Shown in pieces: positions 1 to 7,924 of a stretch of 54,558 nt of DNA (the first letter of the stretch is position 1; each line of letters starts with the position of its first letter). Source of the stretch: Eubacteriales bacterium (GTDB lineage: Bacteria; Bacillota; Clostridia; Tissierellales; GPF-1); NCBI GenBank assembly GCA_030625815.1, contig DAOUQF010000025.1:1-54558 (forward strand), written 5' to 3'. Under the pieces are notes generated by a model that worked only from the letters and a program-made list of their open reading frames with translations, was not told where the DNA came from and did no database searches. The position numbers and the translations under genes are program-made.

Positions 1-569
1 AGGTGTGCGAGCTGAGAGCACAGCGAGGCATAGAGCTCGCGGGTGTTCCACTTGTTGAAATAGAAATCAGCTTCAACATTTGTAAGTTTATGTTATGCAG
101 TGGGAGACAGACCCACCTGGGAAAGCCTAACCAGCACCCAGTATCAAGACCTTGGACACGAAGCGGTAACGTTAGTGTTAAGCGTAGGCCAGAGAACGGA
201 ACGAGCCGAAACGAAAGTGAAGTAATTGAGCCCCGAAAATCCCGTTAAAATGGGAAGGCCGATGCAGTACCTGTTGCAGCAGGCAGCATCACTATAGACG
301 GCATGGTGAGGATATAGTGGCTTCCCCGGGGTCAGAGAGCTTGGCGAGACCGTAGAGCATAGCATGAGAACAGCTGAGATCCTATATGTTCTGCTTATGG
401 CAGTATGGAAGTCGAAAGCGGAGAAATACCGTAAGACGAACAGACGACATATAGGAAGTCCGACTACCTCATAGTACCTGAGAAACCTGTGAAAGCAGAT
501 GGAGGGAAGGGGGTAGCACATGTCGTACTGGACAGTGGAAATACGAATACAGACAGGAGCTGAAGAATA

Positions 570-1868
570 TTGGTAACGAAACTGAACAGGATAAGAGAAT
601 ATAGTCAGAACGGAGAGCGAGTGGAGAACTTGGCATCTCTCATTACCGTGGAATCCCTGAAAGCCATACATTTTGCCATAGATGGCAAGAAGGCGGCAGG
701 AATTGACGGAGTAAAGAAAGAGGCCTATGAAATCCACTTGATCGACAACCTTGAACGTCTTGTAGAGCGCATGAAACGCAGAAGCTATAAGCCGAAGCCG
801 TCCCGCAGAACCTACATCGACAAAGTAGGGAGTAAGAAGAAGAGACCGCTGGGAATATCAAGCTATGAAGATAAATTGGTAGAAACCAGAATAGCACAGA
901 TATTAACAGAGGTTTATGAACCGAAGTTTCTTGAAACGTCATATGGATACCGACCGGGACGGAGCTGCCATGATGCAATTAAGGATTTAATAGGCAAAAT
1001 GAGTGGCAAGACAAGCTATGTAGTGGAAGCAGACATACGGTCATTCTTCGACAAGTTGGACCACGATTGGCTGATAAAATTCCTGGAACATGATATCGCA
1101 GACAGAAGATTTCTAGAAATAGTACAGAAGTTTCTGAAAGCGGGTGTTGTAGAAAAGGGGAAGTTATTAAACAGCGAATCTGGAAGTCCGCAGGGAAATG
1201 CGGCATCTGCGATTCTCGCAAATGTCTACCTGCATTATGTATTGGATCTGTGGTTCGAGAAAAGGGTCAAGCCTAGACTTAAAGGCGAAGCGCACATTGT
1301 CCGCTATGCGGACGATTTTGTGGTCTGCTTTCAATACTGGGATGACGCCATTAGATTCTATAATGCACTGCCTGGACGATTTGCTAAGTTTGGGCTGGAA
1401 CTAGCAGAAGAAAAGACTCGAATCATGCAGTTTGGAAGGTTTGCGGCGCAGACGAGAGAACGGAGTGGAAAGGGGAAACCTGAAACGATAACCTTTCTGG
1501 GTTTTACTTTCTATTGCGGCAGAAATCGCGCAAATACGCAATTTGTAGTCAAACTGGCATCAAGTCGAAAGAAGATAACAGACAAGCTCATGAGGATGAA
1601 CCAATGGATTAAGGTGAATCGGCATTTGCCGGTAAAAGAGTTGATAGCAAGAATTAATCGGTCACTTGTAGGGCACTACTGCTATTATGGAGTAACCTAC
1701 AACGGAGAGAATCTCAAAGCTTTTCTTCACCAAACAGCAAAATACCTTTACAAATGGTTGAACAGAAGAAGTCAGAAGAAAAGTTACAATTGGGAAACAT
1801 TCCGATATGGCCTCTTGCGAACAATTCCGCTTGCGATACCAAAGATTTACGTTAATCTATATGACTAA
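570..1868 (+). CDS. ltrA: Group II intron reverse transcriptase/maturase
   Basis: A 432-residue intron-encoded protein that reverse transcribes the intron and helps it splice. Seen: RT palm aspartate in VEADIRSFFD, the GSPQGN motif in place of the more usual PQGG, the catalytic RYADDFVV box, and a C-terminal basic maturase-like (domain X) region with HYCYYGV. No HNH endonuclease domain follows, so the protein is endonuclease-minus like several bacterial intron classes (B-E rather than ML). The start is a TTG at 570, placed 10 bases after AGGAG (555-559). The frame is intact, so the intron could be active. Confidence 0.95.
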   Translation: MVTKLNRIREYSQNGERVENLASLITVESLKAIHFAIDGKKAAGIDGVKKEAYEIHLIDNLERLVERMKRRSYKPKPSRRTYIDKVGSKKKRPLGISSYEDKLVETRIAQILTEVYEPKFLETSYGYRPGRSCHDAIKDLIGKMSGKTSYVVEADIRSFFDKLDHDWLIKFLEHDIADRRFLEIVQKFLKAGVVEKGKLLNSESGSPQGNAASAILANVYLHYVLDLWFEKRVKPRLKGEAHIVRYADDFVVCFQYWDDAIRFYNALPGRFAKFGLELAEEKTRIMQFGRFAAQTRERSGKGKPETITFLGFTFYCGRNRANTQFVVKLASSRKKITDKLMRMNQWIKVNRHLPVKELIARINRSLVGHYCYYGVTYNGENLKAFLHQTAKYLYKWLNRRSQKKSYNWETFRYGLLRTIPLAIPKIYVNLYD

Positions 1869-1893
1869 AAAAAAAAGATCAAAGACATGTGAA

Positions 1894-1965
1894 GAGCCGT
1901 ATGCGTTAGTAGCGCACGTACGGTTCTGTTGGGGGGCTCGGGCAGTGATGCCCTTGTCTACCCGA
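1894..1965 (+). ncRNA. Group II intron domains V and VI
   Basis: Domain V is the hairpin 1894-1926, with the conserved GAGCCGTATGCG strand, a short loop and the complementary GCGCACGTACGGTTC. Domain VI follows as a G-rich strand, a GGGCA/TGCCC inner stem and a CTACCC 3' strand whose A (about 1960) is the likely branch point. Together they define the catalytic core and the 3' end of the intron. Confidence 0.85.
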
Positions 1966-2445
1966 GTGGAAGTTGGAGGACGAAAATTCTTTATTCGAAC
2001 GGCGGAAGACGAATGCGATATGAGCTATTTGGGATATTACTTTAGAGAAGGTCGATATGGCGGTGTTGTGGGTACCATGTTGCTTCGAACTATCTATTTG
2101 ATTCTTTGGACGCTGCTACTGATTATTCCAGGAATCATCAAATCCTATGCCTATCGCATGGTTCCGTATATTTTGGCGGATAATCCTTCTATTGGAGCGA
2201 GTCGTGCCATTGAGCTCAGCAATGAAATGACGCAGGGTGAGAAATGGGAGATGTTTGTGCTGGATCTTTCCTTTATCGGGTGGTATCTAGTGGGACTTTT
2301 GGCATTGGGAATTGGTGTTTTGTTTGTGATGCCGTATGAGGATGCGACCAAAGCTGAGTTGTATTTACACCTGAGGGACCGAGCGGTGGAACGGGGAGCA
2401 ACAACGCTAGATGAACTACATTTAATTGTAGCAGAAGAAGGATAA
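1966..2445 (+). pseudogene. DUF975 membrane protein, 3' exon split by the intron
   Basis: About 159 residues matching the C-terminal part of the DUF975 family of small multi-pass membrane proteins. Visible: a hydrophobic segment around LILWTLLLIIPGIIKSYAY, the family-typical SRAIELSNEMTQGEK stretch, and a second membrane segment before MPYEDATKAELY. The N-terminal half is upstream of the window. The gene is either rescued by intron splicing or inactivated; the exon frame is open from 1966 to the TAA at 2443-2445. Function of the family is unknown. A zinc-ribbon-like tail continues in frame after this stop (see findings). Confidence 0.75.
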
Positions 2446-2575
2446 TGGAGAAGAGGAGCAAGGAGGAGAAGCGTTAAACTGGATAAATCCTATCGCTTTT
2501 GCCCATCCTGTGGACAAGAAATCTAAAATCATGCAATTGCGATGGGGGAAGGCAAATTAACTGGGAGTGATTAAG

Positions 2576-3325
2576 ATGATTGAGTATGGATTTTATCAAT
2601 ATATTCGTTCGATTCGGTGTGATCTTTCGTCGGTCGATCAAGGGGTCTACCCGTATAATCTGCAGGCAGTTCATGCATGGAATGAAATTGGCTTGCATCC
2701 CAATGTGACCTTCTTTGTTGGTGAAAACGGGAGTGGGAAGTCTACCTTGCTCGAAGCGGTTGCGGCTGCCTATGGATTCAATCCAGAGGGCGGGAGTCGA
2801 AATTTTAATTTTCATACAAAGGAAACGCACTCGCAGCTATCGGATGTCTTGCGATTGGTAAAAGGGGTTACGAAACCGAAGGATGGTTATTTTCTGCGAG
2901 CGGAAAGCTTTTACAATGTCGCTTCGAATATTGATGAATTGGATGAGGACGCCGGTGGACCGCCGCTTATTGCATCCTATGGAGGGATCTCACTCCACAA
3001 GCAATCTCATGGCGAGTCATTTATGGCGCTATTGCTTTATCGTTTTGGGGGCAAGGGGCTTTACATCCTCGATGAGCCGGAAGCGGCATTATCGCCCACA
3101 AGGCAATTGGCATTATTGAGAAGAATCCATGAGTTGGTTTTAGATGATTCACAGTTTTTGATAGCAACCCATTCGCCGATCTTGATGAGTTATCCCCATG
3201 CCGAAATTTATCAGGTGGATCAAGGGTTTCAAAAAGTTTGCTATGAGGATACCGAACATTATCAAGTCATGAAGAATTTCATCAATGATCCGGGACGCAC
3301 ATTACAATACATATTAAATGATTGA
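2576..3325 (+). CDS. AAA/ABC-type ATPase (COG3910-like)
   Basis: A 249-residue stand-alone cytoplasmic ATPase. Walker A is GENGSGKST at about residues 49-57, the Walker B/D-loop region is LYILDEPEAALS, and the switch histidine lies in IATHSPIL. A degenerate signature (SHGES) precedes Walker B. This is the pattern of the predicted ATPases related to RecF/SMC-type ABC ATPases that lack membrane partners; substrate unknown. I chose ATG 2576 because GGGAG (2563-2567) is spaced 8 bases from it, whereas the in-frame GTG at 2567 overlaps that site. The gene stands alone, with no clear partner. Confidence 0.85.
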   Translation: MIEYGFYQYIRSIRCDLSSVDQGVYPYNLQAVHAWNEIGLHPNVTFFVGENGSGKSTLLEAVAAAYGFNPEGGSRNFNFHTKETHSQLSDVLRLVKGVTKPKDGYFLRAESFYNVASNIDELDEDAGGPPLIASYGGISLHKQSHGESFMALLLYRFGGKGLYILDEPEAALSPTRQLALLRRIHELVLDDSQFLIATHSPILMSYPHAEIYQVDQGFQKVCYEDTEHYQVMKNFINDPGRTLQYILND

Positions 3326-3391
3326 GCGAATAGGTGGGATGAGGTTATATCGTTAGGAATTGATGATTCACATTATGATAGTGGGGTGATT

Positions 3392-3646
3392 ATGTTGAAT
3401 AACGGGTTTATTGGTAACTTTTTTGATTTCATTATTAATAGAGCGGGTTTTGTAAGTGCGATTATTATTTTGGTGTTCTCTCTTTACTTATTGAAATTTA
3501 AAGCAAATCAGATGTCTAAACTCCAAAAAACGGGAGCGTTAATAGTGATGGTGGGAGCAATATGTATTTTGGGTGTTTTTGTATATTTGATTATTGGGTT
3601 TGGAAAACTGCCAAGTCATATACCGATTCCTATTGAAAAGCCATAG
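3392..3646 (+). CDS. Small two-helix membrane protein, unknown
   Basis: An 84-residue protein with two predicted membrane helices (about residues 14-35 and 47-70), a short basic loop (KFKANQMSKLQK) between them and a proline-rich C-terminus (IPIPIEKP). No family recognised. A GTG at 3386 is a possible alternative start. The coding stretch is more AT-rich than its neighbours, and no obvious operon link exists on either side. Confidence 0.55.
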   Translation: MLNNGFIGNFFDFIINRAGFVSAIIILVFSLYLLKFKANQMSKLQKTGALIVMVGAICILGVFVYLIIGFGKLPSHIPIPIEKP

Positions 3647-3805
3647 GTGAAATCGATTCATGATTTTCAGAAGAACAAACGGCTTAGTAAAATCGCTTTA
3701 TGTTAGACTTAAGCATGAATAAAAGGATTATCTAGAGACAAATTACAGTTTTGTTGGTATTCTAGATAAAACAAAGAAAAAAGCAAAGGTTTTGAGGAGG
3801 AGAAA

Positions 3806-4570
3806 ATGAAGCGAGTAGTAAAATTGCATTTTTCGCCCAATGGGGGATCAAAAGCGGCGGTGGATGGCGTTGCAGCAGGATTTGCAGCGGAAGAGATCAA
3901 GGACATTGATTTGACGGTTCCAGCGAATCGAGCAAATACATTGGCTTTTAAAGCGGATGATTTGGTTGTGGTGGGAATGCCGGTATATTCAGGGCGATTG
4001 CCTGCAATCTCTACAGAGATTTTTCAAAAATTAGTCGGAAATCAAGCGCAAGCGATTGCGATTGCATCCTATGGCAACCGCCACTATGATGATGCACTTT
4101 TGGAGATGACCAATGAGCTGTCGGCAAAGGGATTTCGTGTAATCGCGGCAGGCGCCGTGATTGCGGAGCATTGCCTGGAAACCAGCGTTGCGGCAAATCG
4201 ACCGGATGAAGCGGATCAAGCGAAGCTTTTAAAGTTAGCGGAAGAAGTGAAGGCGAAGCTGGAAGCGGGAAATGATCAACAGCCTGCGGTGCCGGGGGAT
4301 GACCCGTACAAGTCGATCAAAGGCTATGCCTATCCAACCGGGAACGATGAATGCGACCAATGCGGTCTATGTGCAAAAAGTTGTCCGACAGAAGCCATTG
4401 ATTTCATGGATGGAAGGAAGACGGATCCGGAGAAATGCATGTTCTGCGGACGTTGTATCAATATTTGTCCGAAGGAAGCGCGTTCCGTATGGACAGAGAA
4501 GTTTGACGGCATGCAAAAGTGGTTGATTGACAATTGCAGCGAGCGCCGTGAGATGGAGTGGTACCTGTAA
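3806..4570 (+). CDS. Flavodoxin-like/4Fe-4S ferredoxin fusion (EFR1-type)
   Basis: A 254-residue putative electron-transfer protein. Residues 1-165 form a flavodoxin-like domain, with HFSPNGGSK where the FMN phosphate loop is expected and VVGMPVYSGRLP typical of the family. The C-terminal part carries two complete 4Fe-4S motifs, CDQCGLCAKSCP and CMFCGRCINICP. This combination is common in strict anaerobes (EFR1-family ferrodoxins). Reaction partner unknown. ATG 3806 follows GAGGAGGAG with good spacing. Transcribed alone and ended by a bidirectional terminator shared with the convergent corA-like gene. Confidence 0.9.
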   Translation: MKRVVKLHFSPNGGSKAAVDGVAAGFAAEEIKDIDLTVPANRANTLAFKADDLVVVGMPVYSGRLPAISTEIFQKLVGNQAQAIAIASYGNRHYDDALLEMTNELSAKGFRVIAAGAVIAEHCLETSVAANRPDEADQAKLLKLAEEVKAKLEAGNDQQPAVPGDDPYKSIKGYAYPTGNDECDQCGLCAKSCPTEAIDFMDGRKTDPEKCMFCGRCINICPKEARSVWTEKFDGMQKWLIDNCSERREMEWYL

Positions 4571-4592
4571 AGCGAGGCGTTATATAAAAGAG

Positions 4593-4627
4593 GACTCGAT
4601 TCATTTTTTTGATGAATCGAGTCTTTT
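4593..4627. terminator. Bidirectional terminator
   Basis: Perfect 12-bp stem (4593-4604 with 4612-4623), a loop of six T and a G, and T runs on the downstream side of both strands. It sits between the convergent ferredoxin fusion and corA-like genes and serves both. Confidence 0.9.
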
Positions 4628-4630
4628 CTA

Positions 4631-5668
4631 TTAGAACCATTTTTTTCTTTTAAAGAAGATCAGCATAAAAGCCGCAACACCTGCACAAGCCGCAAGAAAG
4701 AGGGAAAAGGCCTGCGGAGAGTCGATTCCCGGCATCTGGCGAAAGTTGGTTCCGAATAGGCCTGCCAAGAAAGACAAGGGGATGAATACTGCAGAGAATA
4801 TGGTGAGGGTTGTCATAATGGTATTCATTTGATGGCTGAGTTCCGATAGTTGACGATCGTGCAGACTGGACGCGAGTTCACGAATGGTCAAGATCTGTTC
4901 TGAAACCTGCATCAGGTTGTCATGAGCATCCTGAAAGTATGGCTGAACTTCTTCGGAGATTATGGTTTGCTTTCCGTGCAACACCCTTGGAATCGCAGTT
5001 TTCATAGGGAAAGTGGCGCTTTTTAATTGCGCCAATTCCTTTCGTAAGGGATAAAGGGAATCGATGGCAATCTTCTTTTGATCATAGATCGCGGCTTCGT
5101 AGGAATCGAATTTCCGATTTAGTAGAGACAAGGTATCGAAATAATGATCGATAATGGAATCGATTAAGGCAAAATAGAGATAATCCCCCTTCATGGTGCG
5201 AAGGATTCCTTGGTTTTTTTCAAGTCGGGACCGTACAGAATCGAAAACATCGCCCTCGTTCTCTTGAAAACTGATCACCCAATTGTCAATAAGCAGAAGG
5301 GATACATGCTCGTGTTCAATTTGCCCTTTTTTCATGTAGATCATTTTCCACACTGAGAAAAGAAGATCATCCGATTGCATCTTGCTATATTGGGACACGT
5401 TTACGATATCCTCCAGAATCAAGGGATCGATGGAAAATCGAGTGCCCAATTCTTGAATGACCTTGGTGTGAGACAAGCCTGTGATATTCAACCATTTGAT
5501 CATGGCATCATCGGGGATGCTGGATAGATCACCGATGGTTTCTTTCGTCCAATCTTCAGAGTTGTATTTATATAAAACCATGCTCAGGGGGACATCGGTA
5601 TAGGTGCCGGTATAGATGATGGTGCCTGGGGCTTGGTTTTTTATGGATGGATTTGATTGTGCAATCAT
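4631..5668 (-). CDS. corA: CorA-family divalent cation transporter with GTN signature
   Basis: A 345-residue CorA-superfamily channel: a large N-terminal cytoplasmic domain, a long helix, and two C-terminal membrane helices ending in the basic tail FFKRKKWF. The family mediates Mg2+ (also Co2+/Ni2+ or, in ZntB, Zn2+) flux. The GMN selectivity signature after TM1 reads GTN here (GLFGTNFRQMPG). ZntB proteins have GIN, so substrate preference may differ. ATG 5668 is chosen because AAGGAGG lies 5 bases upstream; the longer frame to 5710 lacks a ribosome binding site. Confidence 0.88.
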   Translation of the reverse strand: MIAQSNPSIKNQAPGTIIYTGTYTDVPLSMVLYKYNSEDWTKETIGDLSSIPDDAMIKWLNITGLSHTKVIQELGTRFSIDPLILEDIVNVSQYSKMQSDDLLFSVWKMIYMKKGQIEHEHVSLLLIDNWVISFQENEGDVFDSVRSRLEKNQGILRTMKGDYLYFALIDSIIDHYFDTLSLLNRKFDSYEAAIYDQKKIAIDSLYPLRKELAQLKSATFPMKTAIPRVLHGKQTIISEEVQPYFQDAHDNLMQVSEQILTIRELASSLHDRQLSELSHQMNTIMTTLTIFSAVFIPLSFLAGLFGTNFRQMPGIDSPQAFSLFLAACAGVAAFMLIFFKRKKWF

Positions 5669-5786
5669 AGCAGCCTCCTTGTCATTTGTTACCATTTTAC
5701 CCAATTTCACAAACCCATAATCCGATTTTAGATTTTATGATAGCAAAGAAAGAAACGGGTTATGAAAGTAATAAGAGGTGAAAAAT

Positions 5787-6986
5787 ATGAGGATCAAAGG
5801 AAATATTGCGGAAGCGGAAGTTTTTACGGATGTGTTGGATGAGGGGACCCGGGAGCAGATTCGGGAAATGCTGAATCAATCATGGGCAAGGGATGCCCAT
5901 ATGCGGATTATGCCGGACGTACATATTGGAAAAGGCGCTACCATTGGAACGACATATTATGTGCGGGATCGCGTTGTTCCATCGGTGGTGGGGGTTGATA
6001 TCGGCTGCGGCGTATTGACGGCGATTTTTGGCAAGCGAGATTTTGATGTGAAAATGCTGGAGAACTTCATTGTGCAGACAATTCCTTTGGGATTTGATGT
6101 TCATGAGCAGCCTTTGGTGAATTATTCTAAGCGTTTGAAATCATTGAAATGCTGGGACCGAATTCCTGATAAGCTTGATTTTTATTCCCGCGGAGTTGGA
6201 AGCCTTGGGGGAGGCAATCATTTTATTGAAGGCGGCTTGTCCAAGACTGGTGAGTTGGTTTTATCTGTGCATACGGGCAGCAGAAATCTGGGTCTGCAGA
6301 TTGCGGAAGCGCATCAACAGATCGCCTATGAAGCATTGCAGATGGCGCATGGGAAACTGGAGAAGAAGGATAAGAAAGATAAGAAAGATAAGAAAGATAA
6401 AAACAGAAAGAAGAAACGGCCGCCAATTGCTGGAATTCCTTATAATCTTGCGTATTTGGAAGGCGAAGCCATGGAGGATTATCTTCATGATATGAAGGTT
6501 GCCCAAGCATATGCATGCTTAAATCGGAAAATGATTCTCTATCAGATCGCGACTGGATACTTTCGGTTGTCAGACTCGGAATTTAACGGCTTGCCGATGA
6601 TCGAGTCGGTGCATAACTATATCGACATGGAAACGAGGATCGTCCGAAAGGGAGCCATCTCCGCAAAAACGGGGGAAATCATGGTCATTCCATTGAATAT
6701 GCGAGACGGGATTTTGATCTGCGAGGGGAAGGGAAATGCAGATTGGAACGAATCGGCGCCCCATGGATGCGGGCGGTTGTACTCGCGGACGCAGGCGAAA
6801 AAGATATTCACCATGGAAGGGTTCAAGGAATCTATGGAGGGAATTTACACCACCACTATGAATCGATCAACATTGGATGAGATACCGGCCGCGTACAAGC
6901 CTTGGCAGGAGATTGAACAATGGATTCGAGAAACGGCGGAGATTGTGGAACGGATCCGGCCTTTGTTTAATGTGAAGGGAGCTTAA
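5787..6986 (+). CDS. rtcB: RtcB-type RNA 3'-phosphate ligase
   Basis: A 399-residue RNA ligase that joins RNA 2',3'-cyclic phosphate or 3'-phosphate ends to 5'-OH ends using GTP and Mn2+. Seen: GVDIGCG with the metal-binding Cys, GGGNHFIE, HTGSRNLG, and the guanylylated-His region SAPHGCGR (usual form APHGAGR). Shorter than E. coli-type RtcB (about 408). Odd: a lysine/aspartate insert at about residues 192-210 (DNA 6361-6412) built from a 9-bp repeat. Start ATG 5787 follows AGAGG; a GTG at 5778 is less likely. No RtcA or archease gene is adjacent. Confidence 0.95.
   Translation: MRIKGNIAEAEVFTDVLDEGTREQIREMLNQSWARDAHMRIMPDVHIGKGATIGTTYYVRDRVVPSVVGVDIGCGVLTAIFGKRDFDVKMLENFIVQTIPLGFDVHEQPLVNYSKRLKSLKCWDRIPDKLDFYSRGVGSLGGGNHFIEGGLSKTGELVLSVHTGSRNLGLQIAEAHQQIAYEALQMAHGKLEKKDKKDKKDKKDKNRKKKRPPIAGIPYNLAYLEGEAMEDYLHDMKVAQAYACLNRKMILYQIATGYFRLSDSEFNGLPMIESVHNYIDMETRIVRKGAISAKTGEIMVIPLNMRDGILICEGKGNADWNESAPHGCGRLYSRTQAKKIFTMEGFKESMEGIYTTTMNRSTLDEIPAAYKPWQEIEQWIRETAEIVERIRPLFNVKGA
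6363..6398 (+). repeat. 9-bp tandem repeat in rtcB (KKD units)
   Basis: Four near-perfect copies of a 9-base unit (AAGAAAGAT; the first copy has one change) encode successive Lys-Lys-Asp triplets within the RtcB coding frame, followed by a further Lys-rich stretch. Because the unit is a multiple of three, copy-number slippage would keep the frame. Confidence 0.9.
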
Positions 6987-7156
6987 AAGAGCACGCTATG
7001 GAGGAAGCGACCCGTTGATGGTGCCGCAGAAATAGGAAAATTGCAGCATCATAAATAGGTTATCGAGAAAGGTAAGGTGGATGTAAGAAATCGTTATGAG
7101 GGAGAAAAGAACTGCAAGATATACTGGAACCAACAGAGAGGGAAGGGAAGGAAAAG

Positions 7157-7924
7157 ATGAAAAAAATCTTGCAGGTTCGAAAAATGGAAAAGACATATGG
7201 AAAACGGGGAAATATTACGAAGGCAATTGATGGAATCAGCTTCGATGTAGTGAAAGGCGAATATATTGGAATTATGGGTGCATCGGGGAGCGGAAAGACA
7301 ACACTCTTGAATTGCATTTCAACCATCGATACGGTCACGGGTGGTTCGATTACGATTAACGATTGTGATGTGACGGCCCTATCGGCCAAAAAGCTTTCCG
7401 CCTTTCGTCGGGAGCAATTGGGTTTTATCTTTCAAGATTTTAATTTGTTGGATACCCTGACAGCTTTTGAGAATATTGCATTGGCCTTGACCATCATGAA
7501 ATGCCCGGCGGTTGAGATTAAAAAACGGGTGGAGGAAGCGGCGGAAAGACTGGAGATTCAAGAGGTGCTGGGGAAATATCCCTATCAGATGTCAGGCGGA
7601 GAAAAGCAGCGGGTTGCCGCGGCGCGAGCGATTGTAACGGAACCGGCGATGATTCTGGCCGATGAACCCACGGGTGCATTGGATTCGAAGTCTGCGAAGA
7701 TGATGTTGAAAAGTTTTGAGAAGATGAATGAAGAGATGAATGCCACTATTTTGATGGTGACTCACGATGCTTTTACGGCCAGTTATTGCAAACGGATTCT
7801 GTTTATCAAGGATGGCCAGTTGTTCCATGAAATTGATCGAGGAAAAGAGAGCAGAAAAGACTTTTTTAATGAGATTATCGATGTGGTTTCCGTTTTAGGG
7901 GGGGACAACAGCGATGTACTTTAA
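7157..7924 (+). CDS. BceA-like antimicrobial peptide ABC transporter ATPase
   Basis: A 255-residue ABC ATPase with Walker [10 protein letters not shown], the signature MSGGEKQRV, Walker [14 protein letters not shown] and switch VTHD. The [15 protein letters not shown] pattern and a directly following FtsX-type permease place it in the BceA/MacB group, which removes or senses peptide antibiotics acting on lipid II cycle intermediates. It overlaps the permease gene by 11 bases, implying translational coupling. No BceRS-type two-component genes lie next to it, unlike most Bce modules. ATG 7157 follows a GGGAAGGAAAAG ribosome site. Confidence 0.9.
   Translation: MKKILQVRKMEKTYGKRGNITKAIDGISFDVVKGEYIGIMGASGSGKTTLLNCISTIDTVTGGSITINDCDVTALSAKKLSAFRREQLGFIFQDFNLLDTLTAFENIALALTIMKCPAVEIKKRVEEAAERLEIQEVLGKYPYQMSGGEKQRVAAARAIVTEPAMILADEPTGALDSKSAKMMLKSFEKMNEEMNATILMVTHDAFTASYCKRILFIKDGQLFHEIDRGKESRKDFFNEIIDVVSVLGGDNSDVL

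Larger units (their letters stand above)
3..1965 (+). mobile_element. Group II intron interrupting a DUF975 gene
   Basis: A GUGUG match to the group II 5' consensus lies at 3-7. About 560 bases of structured, ORF-poor sequence (domains I-III) follow, then an intron-encoded reverse transcriptase (570-1868), a domain V hairpin (1894-1926) and a domain VI hairpin ending near 1961-1965. Immediately downstream the reading frame continues as the C-terminal part of a DUF975 protein, so the intron is inserted in a coding gene. The 5' exon lies outside the window except perhaps bases 1-2. Both boundaries are estimates (a few bases at the 3' end), because the exon binding sites cannot be tested without the 5' exon. 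Confidence 0.85.

Noticed and set aside
144-737. Long minus-strand open frame (197 codons) over the intron 5' region
   Set aside because: It lies opposite structured intron RNA and the start of the RT gene, has no ribosome site and shows no protein-family pattern; it is a by-product of RNA structure and codon bias.
6987-7156. Gene or riboswitch between rtcB and the BceA-like gene
   Set aside because: No frame with a ribosome site and no recognisable RNA motif was seen in these 170 bases.
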